From: Branchiostoma floridae
Lineage: Eukaryota > Chordata > Leptocardii > Amphioxiformes > Branchiostomatidae
Assembly: GCF_000003815.2 (NCBI RefSeq)
Contig: NC_049979.1
Location: 11,263,381 to 11,327,380, forward strand
Reading direction: 5' to 3'
Length of the DNA: 64,000 nt
Shown here: positions 32,401-37,500 of the stretch, piece by piece
Layout: each line of letters begins with the position of its first letter
How positions within the stretch are numbered: the stretch's first letter is position 1
The notes under the pieces: generated by a model
What the model was told of the DNA's origin: nothing
Database searches by the model: none
Seen by the model: the letters and a program-made list of their open reading frames with translations, nothing else
Position numbers and translations under genes: made by a program

Positions 32401-34398
32401 TTCAGCTGCATTGAGTTATCAGACAATGTATATGGAAACCATATCAGGCATATCAGACGTGTATATGGAAACCATAGACGGGATATGATCCTTCTGTACT
32501 CGAAGACGACCTTAGGCCAGATTGATTTGATTATATGGATGGCATCCGCGAGCATATCAGTTTTCGGCCATTCCCATTGATAATACATTATAATAAGAAC
32601 TTAAGTGCAAGTTCATGCCTGAAGACTATTTGCAAACAAAGTATTTTTATTCGATCGCTCGCATCCGTTTTAGGGTTCCCAGAGGATGCCATCCATACAA
32701 ACAAATCAACACGACCTTATCAGGGCATGTGTGATTGTTCTGCTGACCCAGTTGCCTTCTCTCTGGCTCCCAGGGAAGTACGCCTTCCTGTGGGACGTCC
32801 CCGTGATCGAGTACGAGGCTCTCACCGACAAGAACTGCGAGCTGACCACCGTCGGCAAATCCATCTACAGTAAAGGATACGGCATCGCCTTCCCCAGCGC
32901 CGACCCCTACAGAGACGAGTTCACATTAGCGTAAGTGTGCGCGTCTCGCGATTGGAAAACGCATGAAAGGCGACACTGCCTACAAAGCAAAGATAAATTA
33001 AGGGAATGGACCCCGATATTCATCTTGCACAGGCTAGAGTAACCCCTAAGGAGTGTTTGGCAGGAAAAGTCGAAGTCGGCGCTCATAATACAGTACGGTA
33101 TCGACCGAACTTGGCAGTGAGGAATAGTACGTCACTTTTGTCATACCTTGTAAGGGCCTACTCTGCTTCTACAAAGGCCTCGATTCGCATCCGTCTCTTA
33201 TCTGCGGTAGTTCATCTTTTCTATTCACTCCGTTCTAGTGCGTAACGCCCCGCTTGGTCGTTTGTCACCCCCAGTATTCTCCAGCTCCAAGACTCGGGCA
33301 CGTTGGACAAGCTCAGACACAAGTGGTGGCCCAAGAACGGCAAGTGTAAGCTGGACCAAGATGGTGCCTCCAGCTCCAGCTCCGCGCTAGACCTGGACAA
33401 CTTCGCGGGTGTTTTCTGCGTGCTCGCCATCGGAGTGGTCCTGGCCTGCGCCGTGGCGCTGCTGGAGGTCCTGTGGCACATGTACCGCAGACGCCGGGAG
33501 AAGCGAAACTTTCCAGCCAAGGAGGTAACAGTGTTCTATTAGCCTCCACAACAGGCTTTGTTTCTGACAGTCTTATTTTTGGCTTAATACCTTCACCAGA
33601 AGCTTATTGCATTTGTATGAGTCTGTTGTATTGTCAAAACCTTTGACAATAGAAGATACCATACAAAATAGAAAGCCTGATAAAAACGACTAAAAAAATA
33701 TATTAAAAAAACAGCTGGAGCCTAACTTCAGCTTGGAGAGTTAAAAAAAGTCTCCTCCGGTTATTTGACCCGAGTGATGTAGACACGTGATTTTGCCGCA
33801 CGTGCGACTGGGTTATAGATTGTTGGAAGATGGTACCGTCCCCCTCCCCGTTGAGAGAAGGTTGGTGTGCTCTGACATAGATGACCTCATTCAATTCTCT
33901 CACAAAGTAGTCGGGTTCAGTGTCCATTATGTAGGCCCCTTCCAGAGAGATTGTGCGACTCAGAGACTCTCTGGTCTCTAGTTTTTTGCGTTGATAACCA
34001 AATGATCCAGGTAATGTCTACTCGTCTACTATCATTATGGTAATCAAAGAGCACAAATTCGTCACGCGCGGCATCATGTCTTCTACTTTCCTTCCACACA
34101 GAACGGAGAGCTGACCTGTAAGGGAGGGTGTCAGAGCCCGTCCAACGTCACTGTCAGGAAAGACGACAACGGCGAGATCCACATCATCGTGTCCCCCACC
34201 ATCACTCAAGTACAAGTTCAACCGAACTTGTTGATTCCCGCCCAAACACCTGCCAAACCGTCCACATGGGAGCCTACCAAGAGGAACAAAGAGGAATATG
34301 TACCTATGAAGAAGGTTGAGTTTGCATTGCCGCCTGAAGGGTGCAGTAAACAACAAGAGTACGTCAGAAATGTGGACGATTTTACGACGCGTCTGTAA
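5358..34398 (+). CDS. Delta-type ionotropic glutamate receptor (GRID-like), 18 coding exons
   Basis: Span of the whole gene; exons are listed separately. The spliced coding sequence is 2841 nt, giving 946 residues, close to the roughly 1000 of vertebrate GRID1/GRID2. Order: signal peptide 1-17, amino-terminal domain about 18-425, ligand-binding S1 434-545, M1 551-572, pore loop M2 592-604, M3 618-640, S2 641-790, M4 808-832, cytoplasmic tail 833-946. SYTANLAAF is at 631-639, the binding arginine is R512, the delta-type Trp-Asp pair is W719-D720, and the S2 cysteines are C734 and C789. From the family, it should be a tetrameric plasma-membrane receptor at synapses that binds glycine or D-serine rather than glutamate and acts as a trans-synaptic organiser. 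That function is inferred, not shown. The gene is about 29 kb, far smaller than the vertebrate GRID loci. All 17 introns are GT/AG. An AMPA/kainate-like or invertebrate-specific sister class is the alternative; the D720 residue argues for delta. Confidence 0.93.
5440..6990 (+). other. Intron 1 of the GRID-like gene
   Basis: 1.55 kb between the signal-peptide exon and exon 2. Read-through from exon 1 stays open for about 80 codons in another frame but shows no domain. I see no repeat or conserved element in it. Confidence 0.8.
6991..7149 (+). CDS. GRID-like exon 2: amino-terminal domain, first lobe
   Basis: The acceptor ctatctccag is pyrimidine-rich and the donor is AAAG|GTATGT. With exon 1 it reads VPLGAIFEDE, then an acidic helix and [16 protein letters not shown], the usual start of an iGluR amino-terminal domain (GAIF followed by a helix with a conserved AV..lN). 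It ends in the segment [15 protein letters not shown], which matches the 'substrate-binding lobe 1' region where vertebrate GRIDs read NPFQAVQEA. Phases are 1 in and 1 out. Confidence 0.93.
7150..13834 (+). other. Intron 2, the largest intron (6.7 kb)
   Basis: Mostly AT-rich unique sequence. ORFs of up to about 120 codons occur on both strands (for example 7375-7737 on the minus strand) but none shows a family motif. A short A run follows at 13326-13337. Long first introns often hold enhancers, but nothing in the sequence lets me place one. Confidence 0.75.
13835..14092 (+). CDS. GRID-like exon 3: amino-terminal domain
   Basis: Follows a 6.7-kb intron. Acceptor cgtccag, donor TATG|GTATGT, phase 1 to 1. 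The product begins [17 protein letters not shown] and continues [19 protein letters not shown], closely parallel to the vertebrate GRID segment CDLMTQGILALVTSTGC / ALQSLTDAMHIPHLFVQR. It ends with [15 protein letters not shown], the conserved W..fv.fYD strand of the domain. Only the + strand reads through between the splice sites with this pattern. Confidence 0.95.
14093..15910 (+). other. Intron 3
   Basis: 1.8 kb, AT-rich, no repeat family recognised and no further exon needed here: exons 3 and 4 join in phase and the protein aligns without a gap. Confidence 0.8.
15911..16116 (+). CDS. GRID-like exon 4: amino-terminal domain, second lobe
   Basis: Acceptor cttcctacag, donor GCAG|GTATTT, phase 1 in and 0 out. 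The peptide starts [16 protein letters not shown], aligning with the GRID segment that follows FYDSEYDI, and ends [18 protein letters not shown], equivalent to the hydrophobic strand and helix around ILLLSPQGAHSFINEA in GRID1. A 63-bp tandem repeat begins just after the donor. Confidence 0.92.
16133..16600. repeat. 63-bp minisatellite, about seven copies, in intron 4
   Basis: CCATGG (or CCATGA) recurs at 16147, 16210, 16280, 16343, 16406, 16469 and 16532, a 63-bp period with one 70-bp step. Alternate units resemble each other more (gaccatggcctcccgatatt against gcccatgacttcccaacc), giving a 126-bp higher-order unit. Because 63 is a multiple of three, the minus strand stays open over 16133-16687 (184 codons, repeats of NHGLE and SWAAL); I regard that as a by-product, not a gene. 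Confidence 0.9.
18229..18262. repeat. TG microsatellite followed by poly-G
   Basis: About eight TG units directly followed by a run of some 16 G with one interruption (tgtgtaggggg). Simple-sequence tract in intron 4. Confidence 0.9.
20973..21100. repeat. Fold-back element in intron 4
   Basis: The left arm includes gggctaaggttttccatgcc (20993-21012) and the right arm ggcatagaaaaccttagctc (21068-21087), with outer flanks tttatttttttggg and gaaaataaa also pairing. Loop about 50 bp. Probably a small MITE; no clear target duplication. Confidence 0.6.
21606..21641 (+). CDS. GRID-like exon 5: candidate 36-nt microexon
   Basis: Predicted because exons 4 and 6 joined directly lack the strand that vertebrate GRIDs spell HWVFVNE. 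A strong acceptor (ttatatgtttttgttag) precedes twelve codons, [12 protein letters not shown], ending at a weaker donor GGAT|GTGATG. Joined, it reads [21 protein letters not shown], matching the family's A....hW+.v.EE+SD pattern. Phase is 0 on both sides and the length is a multiple of three, so skipping it would keep the frame but delete a core strand of the amino-terminal domain. Confidence 0.6.
21642..22321 (+). other. Intron 5
   Basis: 680 bp, AT-rich, with no feature seen. It ends in a pyrimidine-rich tract before exon 6. Confidence 0.65.
22322..22489 (+). CDS. GRID-like exon 6: amino-terminal domain
   Basis: Acceptor aaatcccacag, donor CAAG|GTGGGC, phase 0 to 0, 56 codons. Starts [25 protein letters not shown], matching the GRID segment [25 protein letters not shown]. 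One N-glycosylation sequon, NVTN, lies in the second half. The end, [10 protein letters not shown], precedes the helix that begins exon 7. Confidence 0.93.
22490..22894 (+). other. Intron 6
   Basis: About 400 bp between exons 6 and 7. Nothing else seen. Confidence 0.8.
22895..22992 (+). CDS. GRID-like exon 7: amino-terminal domain helix
   Basis: Short exon without an ORF of its own in most gene finders. Acceptor ccgccgtccacag, donor TCAG|GTAGGC, phase 0 in and 2 out. It encodes [20 protein letters not shown] then a W-containing turn, equivalent to the GRID helix NLYLYDSVLMLANAF..LEDRKW. The Y.YDAV motif is general to bilobed amino-terminal domains of this superfamily. Confidence 0.93.
22993..23588 (+). 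other. Intron 7
   Basis: About 600 bp, AT-rich in the first half. The last 120 bases are more purine-rich than usual for an acceptor region, which is why exon 8 is easy to miss. Confidence 0.75.
23589..23652 (+). CDS. GRID-like exon 8: 64-nt exon, amino-terminal domain
   Basis: Found by phase: it must supply one nucleotide to finish the exon 7 codon and end at phase 0. After gatgctgcgcag the sequence reads (R)[12 protein letters not shown] then PPLMETLRK before the donor GAAG|GTAGGG. This reproduces the GRID pattern C....S..PW.GG..ml.tikK, with the conserved Cys and Pro-Trp. The acceptor's pyrimidine tract is poor, so the exon rests mostly on protein similarity, frame and donor. Confidence 0.85.
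23653..25018 (+). other. Intron 8
   Basis: 1.4 kb. It contains a small run of near-repeats of TCAGTGACACT at 24168-24215 and ends in the 53-bp tandem repeat that supplies the exon 9 acceptor. Confidence 0.8.
24896..25018 (+). repeat. 53-bp tandem repeat overlapping the exon 9 acceptor
   Basis: Unit 1 (24896-24947) begins ATTAACCCATTGCC, unit 2 (24948-25000) begins ACTAACCAGTGCC, and a third partial unit (25001-25018) ATTAACCTATTGCCACAG ends at the splice site. All share the TTCAAACG.G..CCGCGAT core in the full units. The CTAAC/TTAAC in each unit also resembles a branch-point sequence. Confidence 0.75.
25019..25135 (+). CDS. GRID-like exon 9: amino-terminal domain, end of second lobe
   Basis: Acceptor attgccacag, donor AGTG|GTAAGG, phase 0 to 0. 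Begins [18 protein letters not shown], the superfamily motif for the strand-turn where vertebrate GRIDs read ITGLTGVMEFRED, and ends in [12 protein letters not shown] with an NKT sequon. The acceptor sits in the third, partial copy of a 53-bp tandem repeat (24896-25018). Confidence 0.94.
25136..25946 (+). other. Intron 9, with one transposon end
   Basis: 810 bp. At 25220-25230 it carries TACCTCCATGA, the same end as the TA-flanked element in intron 14, with no partner end nearby. A tRNA-like fragment (gggtagctgagg ... ggtattcgatcc, about 25365-25403) may be SINE debris. Confidence 0.5.
25947..26057 (+). CDS. GRID-like exon 10: linker from amino-terminal to ligand-binding domain
   Basis: Acceptor gtcgtccccag, donor GGAG|GTCAGC, phase 0 to 0, 37 codons. 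It carries the typical MWDP..RLN turn (GRID1: TWDSEKGLN) and ends FRVVTLE, the first strand of the ligand-binding domain, which continues as EEPF in exon 11. Two sequons (NTT and NKT) are present. Confidence 0.92.
26058..26459 (+). other. Intron 10
   Basis: 400 bp, AT-rich, nothing else seen. Confidence 0.8.
26460..26651 (+). CDS. GRID-like exon 11: ligand-binding domain S1, first part
   Basis: Acceptor cttctgacttccag, donor AGGGG|GTACGT, phase 0 to 0, 64 codons. The peptide opens EEPFVFKRI, then [20 protein letters not shown], the S1 GF.iD.l..la..LgF.Y signature of all ionotropic glutamate receptors, and ends [13 protein letters not shown], matching the GRID run TSWNGMIGELIS. Conservation in this exon is among the highest of the gene. 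Confidence 0.97.
26652..27174 (+). other. Intron 11, with a GC-rich dispersed repeat near its end
   Basis: 520 bp. The stretch 26960-27130 (with aacagcccgtaaactacc, then ctttttccaaatt and gggacc) resembles 35130-35235 downstream of the gene (aacagcccgtgaactgcc, then ccttttccaactgggacc). The repeat leaves about 45 nt of ordinary intron before exon 12. Confidence 0.6.
27175..27333 (+). CDS. GRID-like exon 12: ligand-binding domain S1, binding arginine
   Basis: Acceptor ctctatgactttcag, donor GAAC|GTAAGT, phase 0 to 0, 53 codons. Encodes [20 protein letters not shown] followed by [17 protein letters not shown], nearly the vertebrate GRID text. R512 is the arginine that contacts the ligand carboxylate (R530 in GluD2). 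The following E513 and D517 match GluD2 E531 and D535, part of the calcium site at the dimer interface. An old GC-rich repeat lies within about 50 nt of this acceptor. Confidence 0.97.
27555..27775 (+). mobile_element. SINE copy, plus orientation, 5'-truncated
   Basis: Matches the reverse complement of 28420-28705 over several blocks: tgtccttgggaaggactttacac against tgtccctgggaaagcaatttac, and ggagagggatgggctgcagc against ggagagggataagctccagc. It lacks the tRNA-like head seen in the other copy. Confidence 0.55.
28420..28705 (-). mobile_element. tRNA-derived SINE, minus orientation
   Basis: On the minus strand it starts aaactggctgggtgagagg, an A-box-like D-arm, followed by gaggtcaggggtttgattcc, a B-box-like T-arm (near 28643-28662). 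A tRNA-unrelated body follows and is shared with 27555-27775. Both boxes in order and spacing are the mark of a tRNA-derived SINE. Confidence 0.6.
29473..29632 (+). CDS. GRID-like exon 13: M1 and pore loop M2
   Basis: Acceptor cccgttgctgcag, donor CAAG|GTAGTA, phase 0 in and 1 out. M1 is the hydrophobic run [19 protein letters not shown] at 551-569. After a hydrophilic, Asp-rich linker comes the re-entrant loop [14 protein letters not shown]. The Q/R-site residue is Q602, codon CAG at 29626-29628, unedited in the genome as in vertebrate GRIDs. Confidence 0.97.
29633..29995 (+). other. Intron 13
   Basis: 360 bp between the pore-loop exon and the M3 exon. Nothing else seen. Confidence 0.85.
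29996..30170 (+). CDS. GRID-like exon 14: M3 gate helix and start of S2
   Basis: Acceptor ttctttaacag, donor TACC|GTAAGG, phase 1 in and 2 out. M3 runs from [12 protein letters not shown] into [21 protein letters not shown] at 631-639 is invariant in the gate of AMPA, kainate and delta receptors; its third Ala is the residue changed in the Lurcher mouse GRID2. S2 starts at [19 protein letters not shown], as in vertebrate GRIDs. Confidence 0.98.
30171..31744 (+). other. Intron 14, mostly one transposon-like element
   Basis: 1.57 kb, of which about 1.07 kb is the TA-flanked element at 30215-31284. The remaining 460 bp before exon 15 shows no feature. Confidence 0.75.
30215..31284. mobile_element. 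TA-flanked non-autonomous DNA transposon (Tc1/mariner-type ends)
   Basis: The left end CCTCCATGAAAT and right end ATTTCATGGAGG are perfect inverted repeats of 12 bp, each flanked by TA (30213-30214 and 31285-31286), the target duplication of Tc1/mariner transposons. About 1070 bp long and without an ORF of transposase size, so non-autonomous. Subterminal text with repeated ctctgtctgtg and caagaacggctggatgg follows the left end. The superfamily is inferred from the TA flanks only. Confidence 0.65.
31745..31896 (+). CDS. GRID-like exon 15: ligand-binding domain S2, first part
   Basis: Acceptor acaatatgttgcag, donor AAAG|GTCAGA, phase 2 in and 1 out. With exon 14 it reads [17 protein letters not shown], then [20 protein letters not shown] and EGFQRVRKG. 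This matches the GRID run YGTV.DSAV.E.....LW..I.....eGI.K...G. A TA-flanked transposon-like element occupies most of the preceding intron. Confidence 0.96.
31897..32773 (+). other. Intron 15
   Basis: 880 bp. A short direct repeat (tgtatatggaaaccata) occurs twice near 32425 and 32458. No other feature. Confidence 0.8.
32774..32930 (+). CDS. GRID-like exon 16: ligand-binding domain S2, delta-specific Trp-Asp
   Basis: Acceptor tctggctcccag, donor TAGC|GTAAGT, phase 1 in and 2 out. Encodes [21 protein letters not shown]734, and [19 protein letters not shown]720 aligns with GluD2 D742, which binds the amino group of glycine or D-serine; AMPA and kainate receptors have Glu at this site. This is the best single argument for the delta class. 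C734 should pair with C789 in exon 17. Confidence 0.97.
32931..33274 (+). other. Intron 16
   Basis: 344 bp, nothing seen beyond a C-rich acceptor. Confidence 0.85.
33275..33524 (+). CDS. GRID-like exon 17: end of S2, M4 helix, start of tail
   Basis: Acceptor tgtcacccccag, donor GGAG|GTAACA, phase 2 in and 0 out. Starts [20 protein letters not shown], the family KWW motif, then KNGKC with the second disulfide cysteine (C789), a Ser-rich linker, and M4 as [20 protein letters not shown] (808-828). A basic stretch (MYRRRREKR) on the cytoplasmic side fits the positive-inside rule. Confidence 0.97.
33525..34101 (+). other. Intron 17
   Basis: 577 bp, AT-rich in the first third. No other feature. 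Confidence 0.85.
34102..34398 (+). CDS. GRID-like exon 18: cytoplasmic tail with C-terminal PDZ ligand
   Basis: Acceptor ttccttccacacag, phase 0, open for 98 codons to TAA at 34396-34398. The tail has two cysteines early ([10 protein letters not shown]), a Pro/Thr/Lys-rich middle and ends [11 protein letters not shown]. The last four residues, TTRL, fit the class I PDZ ligand S/T-x-hydrophobic; vertebrate GRIDs end GTSI in the same class. The rest of the tail is unrelated in sequence and, from the end of M4, about 114 residues, shorter than in vertebrates. Confidence 0.9.
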   Translation, partial: NGELTCKGGCQSPSNVTVRKDDNGEIHIIVSPTITQVQVQPNLLIPAQTPAKPSTWEPTKRNKEEYVPMKKVEFALPPEGCSKQQEYVRNVDDFTTRL

Positions 34399-34529
34399 GC
34401 ATGGATGCCTGGTATCAAACATTTGGAGTGCGCAGGACGCGGTGTGCAGTCTCCGCGCGCAGGACTGGTGGACAGGACACACACACAGGGTGGTGTGCCG
34501 GATTATCGTACGATTCTGTGCCATAGGAG

Positions 34530-34535
34530 ATTAAA
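34530..34535 (+). terminator. Possible polyadenylation signal (ATTAAA)
   Basis: ATTAAA, the commonest variant poly(A) hexamer, 132 nt after the receptor stop codon. No closer AATAAA is visible. It would give a short 3' UTR; transcript data could place the end elsewhere. Confidence 0.3.
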
Positions 34536-37500
34536 TGCAGGAAATCTGACTGTCAAAATATATGCATCGCTGTTGTGGCATCATCCACAGAATGCCGAAA
34601 ATCAGTACGTACGTACGTACTGTAAGTACGCGTTAAGGTCTTCGATGACTGTAGACCACCGTCGTCTCACGTTGACATGCATGTTCCTTAAGCTGCCGGC
34701 GCTGGACATGAGTACAGTACCTGTCGAAGAAACAGTTTTACCGAGTGACCAAGACGCTGACTCGGACGGTGACTCAATGTCAGCATGGCAGTACCTGGGC
34801 TGTACCTACTTGTGATGAGTTAGCTTTCGTTGCAGACCCCATCGAACTTTTTTTCTTTAACTACATGTACATGTCAGATTATAGATTGCGGTCAGGTAGA
34901 ATCGCTTAATCTACAGGTAGAAATCCCAATAGGAGTCTGTCGACGGAAAAATGCACCGGTGCCCGTCAGGAATGTTGCCCCGGCCGGGCTCCGAAGCCAC
35001 AATTTGCCGGATACCAGGGGTACCCCTCGGTATTGCCCACGGCGTTTATTTGTTGATAGTTCTCGGTATCATTTTGAGTCCGACGTAAATTCAACCCGCT
35101 GCCCGACCCGGCCCAAAAATACCCCGGAAGCCCCAAGTTGATCCACGGGGCCACGTACGGGTCACACCCGAAAGTGCCAAAAAACAGCCCGTGAACTGCC
35201 CGACAGGGCCCCTTTTCCAACTGGGACCTACGCCTATCAATTTCAAGTCGATCCATTGATCTTAAAATCCTTAAGTAGCATGGATCGACGTTAAAAAGGC
35301 TGTCGACACATATCTGCCGGCAGAATTGGCGATTCTGCCAAATTGCAACTTCTACCTTGATCCGGACCTTTATATCATGCCCCGGTAATATACCGTGTTC
35401 TGATTGTATGAAATACAGTAACTAGATTTTGATTTTTCTGGCCCAGACGGCCATCACATCTTGGCAAGCAAACAGAACCCAGGAGCTATAAAAAAAAAAC
35501 CCTGCACGGATCTGAAAAAAGTCTGGCGAGGTCTGCAACGAAGACTACTGCCACGTATGGTCACATGGCCATAGCACGTGCACGACACCATGGTAATATG
35601 TTATGTGCCATTTGTATCATAAATAGCCACAACATGTTAGCAGGTTTAAGATGACAGGTGAGCATTATTTTTCATACTTGTCTGTTTACATAATGTCAAT
35701 ACAGATGTCAGTAGGAAGATAAAAGTACAACATCTAAATTGTGGTTTACATCCACCCCGCATTTGGTCATTGTGTCAAAATCAAATCACTTTTTTTGTTG
35801 TCATTGCTGTTTTGGAGCGTGATGTATTTTTCTTCGCAGGTCCCCATTTTTAAACAAATAAAACACAATCCCTGTAGCTCTGGAGCCGAGTTTGTTGGTT
35901 ACATAGCTGCTGTGGAGTGTGCCGTATATTTTTCTTCGCATGTCCCAAATCCGGCCGTGTACGTAACTTTGGAGCCAAGTTACAATACGTAATGTGTGTA
36001 CGTCAGGGGGGTTAAATTGTCTGGTATCTGTCCTACTACAGCCACAGCTAATAGCTTCCTTGCCAAGAAGAAAACGAACATGCCATACCTCCGTGAAATA
36101 TTATCTAGTTTTGGTGGTTTTCCTGTTGTATTCATGTACGTCAATTTTACGCTGATTCTGTTTTATGCATTTTTCCATTGGCTCCCATAAGGCAGCATAC
36201 ATAGATATAGCAAGCCATTGAAGACAAGAAAAGAAATAACCTGTTCTTGGGCCTATCTGGAACCTTTGACTCAACTTCTTGTCAGTGCACTTACGTATGA
36301 GGTACATGTATGTGGAAACTAGACTGTGGGCGGCATTTTGACCTCCAACACCTCCAAGTCGACCTTGACCTCCTGTTAGTCTTCGGTGACACCATTTTGC
36401 TTTCACTCTACAGAATCCATGTAAATACGAAGACACAGGCAAACAGGAAACAGAAAGACCGAAAACTACATCTCATTTCAATTCGACCGGGAAAAAATCA
36501 TAGGAGCGAAGCTAAGCTAGTATCTAATAGGATAGATACCAGACTAGCTGCAGAGAGGCGAGGTTAAGGAGATACATCTTCAATGTTTCCCCAGCTGACA
36601 ATGCTTACAAAGCAGAGATGTGGCTTTGACTATCACGCAAAGGCGTCCCGGCACGCGTGGCACTACAGAACTGTGGCGGACAGGTGTCCTGAATGTGTCC
36701 GAATAAATTGATCTTTATATGTGTGGTTTTTTAACACGACATCTCATTTCCTCGGTTAAATATCGCCATTTATAGTAGTATAGCGAAAGTGACATATTGA
36801 CATGCAAATGTCCGATTGAAAGAATAATGTCCAGAAAATCGTGATGAGGGCGCAGCAATTGAACGAAGGAGAACGTTCTTATATGAAAGATACATGTGTT
36901 AGTAGGTTTGGAAAACTTGAGGGTTCAGAGCATCGATGTCCTTCTTGTAAATGATTATCTATCACAAAACTGAAATATAACAAAAATGATTTTAATATAA
37001 AGAAATGGATAGATCTCCAACAAAAAATTAATTCCCCTAGACAAGCTCAGTCTTCTTCAACTATATGACCCATGTGAATCGCTCTAGAATCGTCGCGTGA
37101 CGTCAGCAAAGGGTCAAAGGTTGTTGGAAGTCGATATCAAACCCGTCCTGGTCCTGGTCTTCTTTACTCCTGTCACAAACTAGTTAGATAAACCTTCGTG
37201 CTAAACCTTGGTATCATAGTCCTGCTGATCCATCGATTCCTGGATTGACAAGTCTGGTACATGAAGTCATGACGGTTCCTTTTTGTTGTTTACTGAGCCT
37301 GTATCAAATACTACCTTTATTCTGTATTGTGTTGAACTACCAAGTGTGACCCAGCCAGTCCAGTGCTAGTATCGGTGCATGAACCTGAAGCCATTTGCAG
37401 GAACACATCAGTTGGTACGTAATTGCGGCACCAGCCAGACGTTGGCGCGAGCTAGCTGGAAGTAATCGAAGATGAGTCGACAGGAAGATCAGCTTTACCG

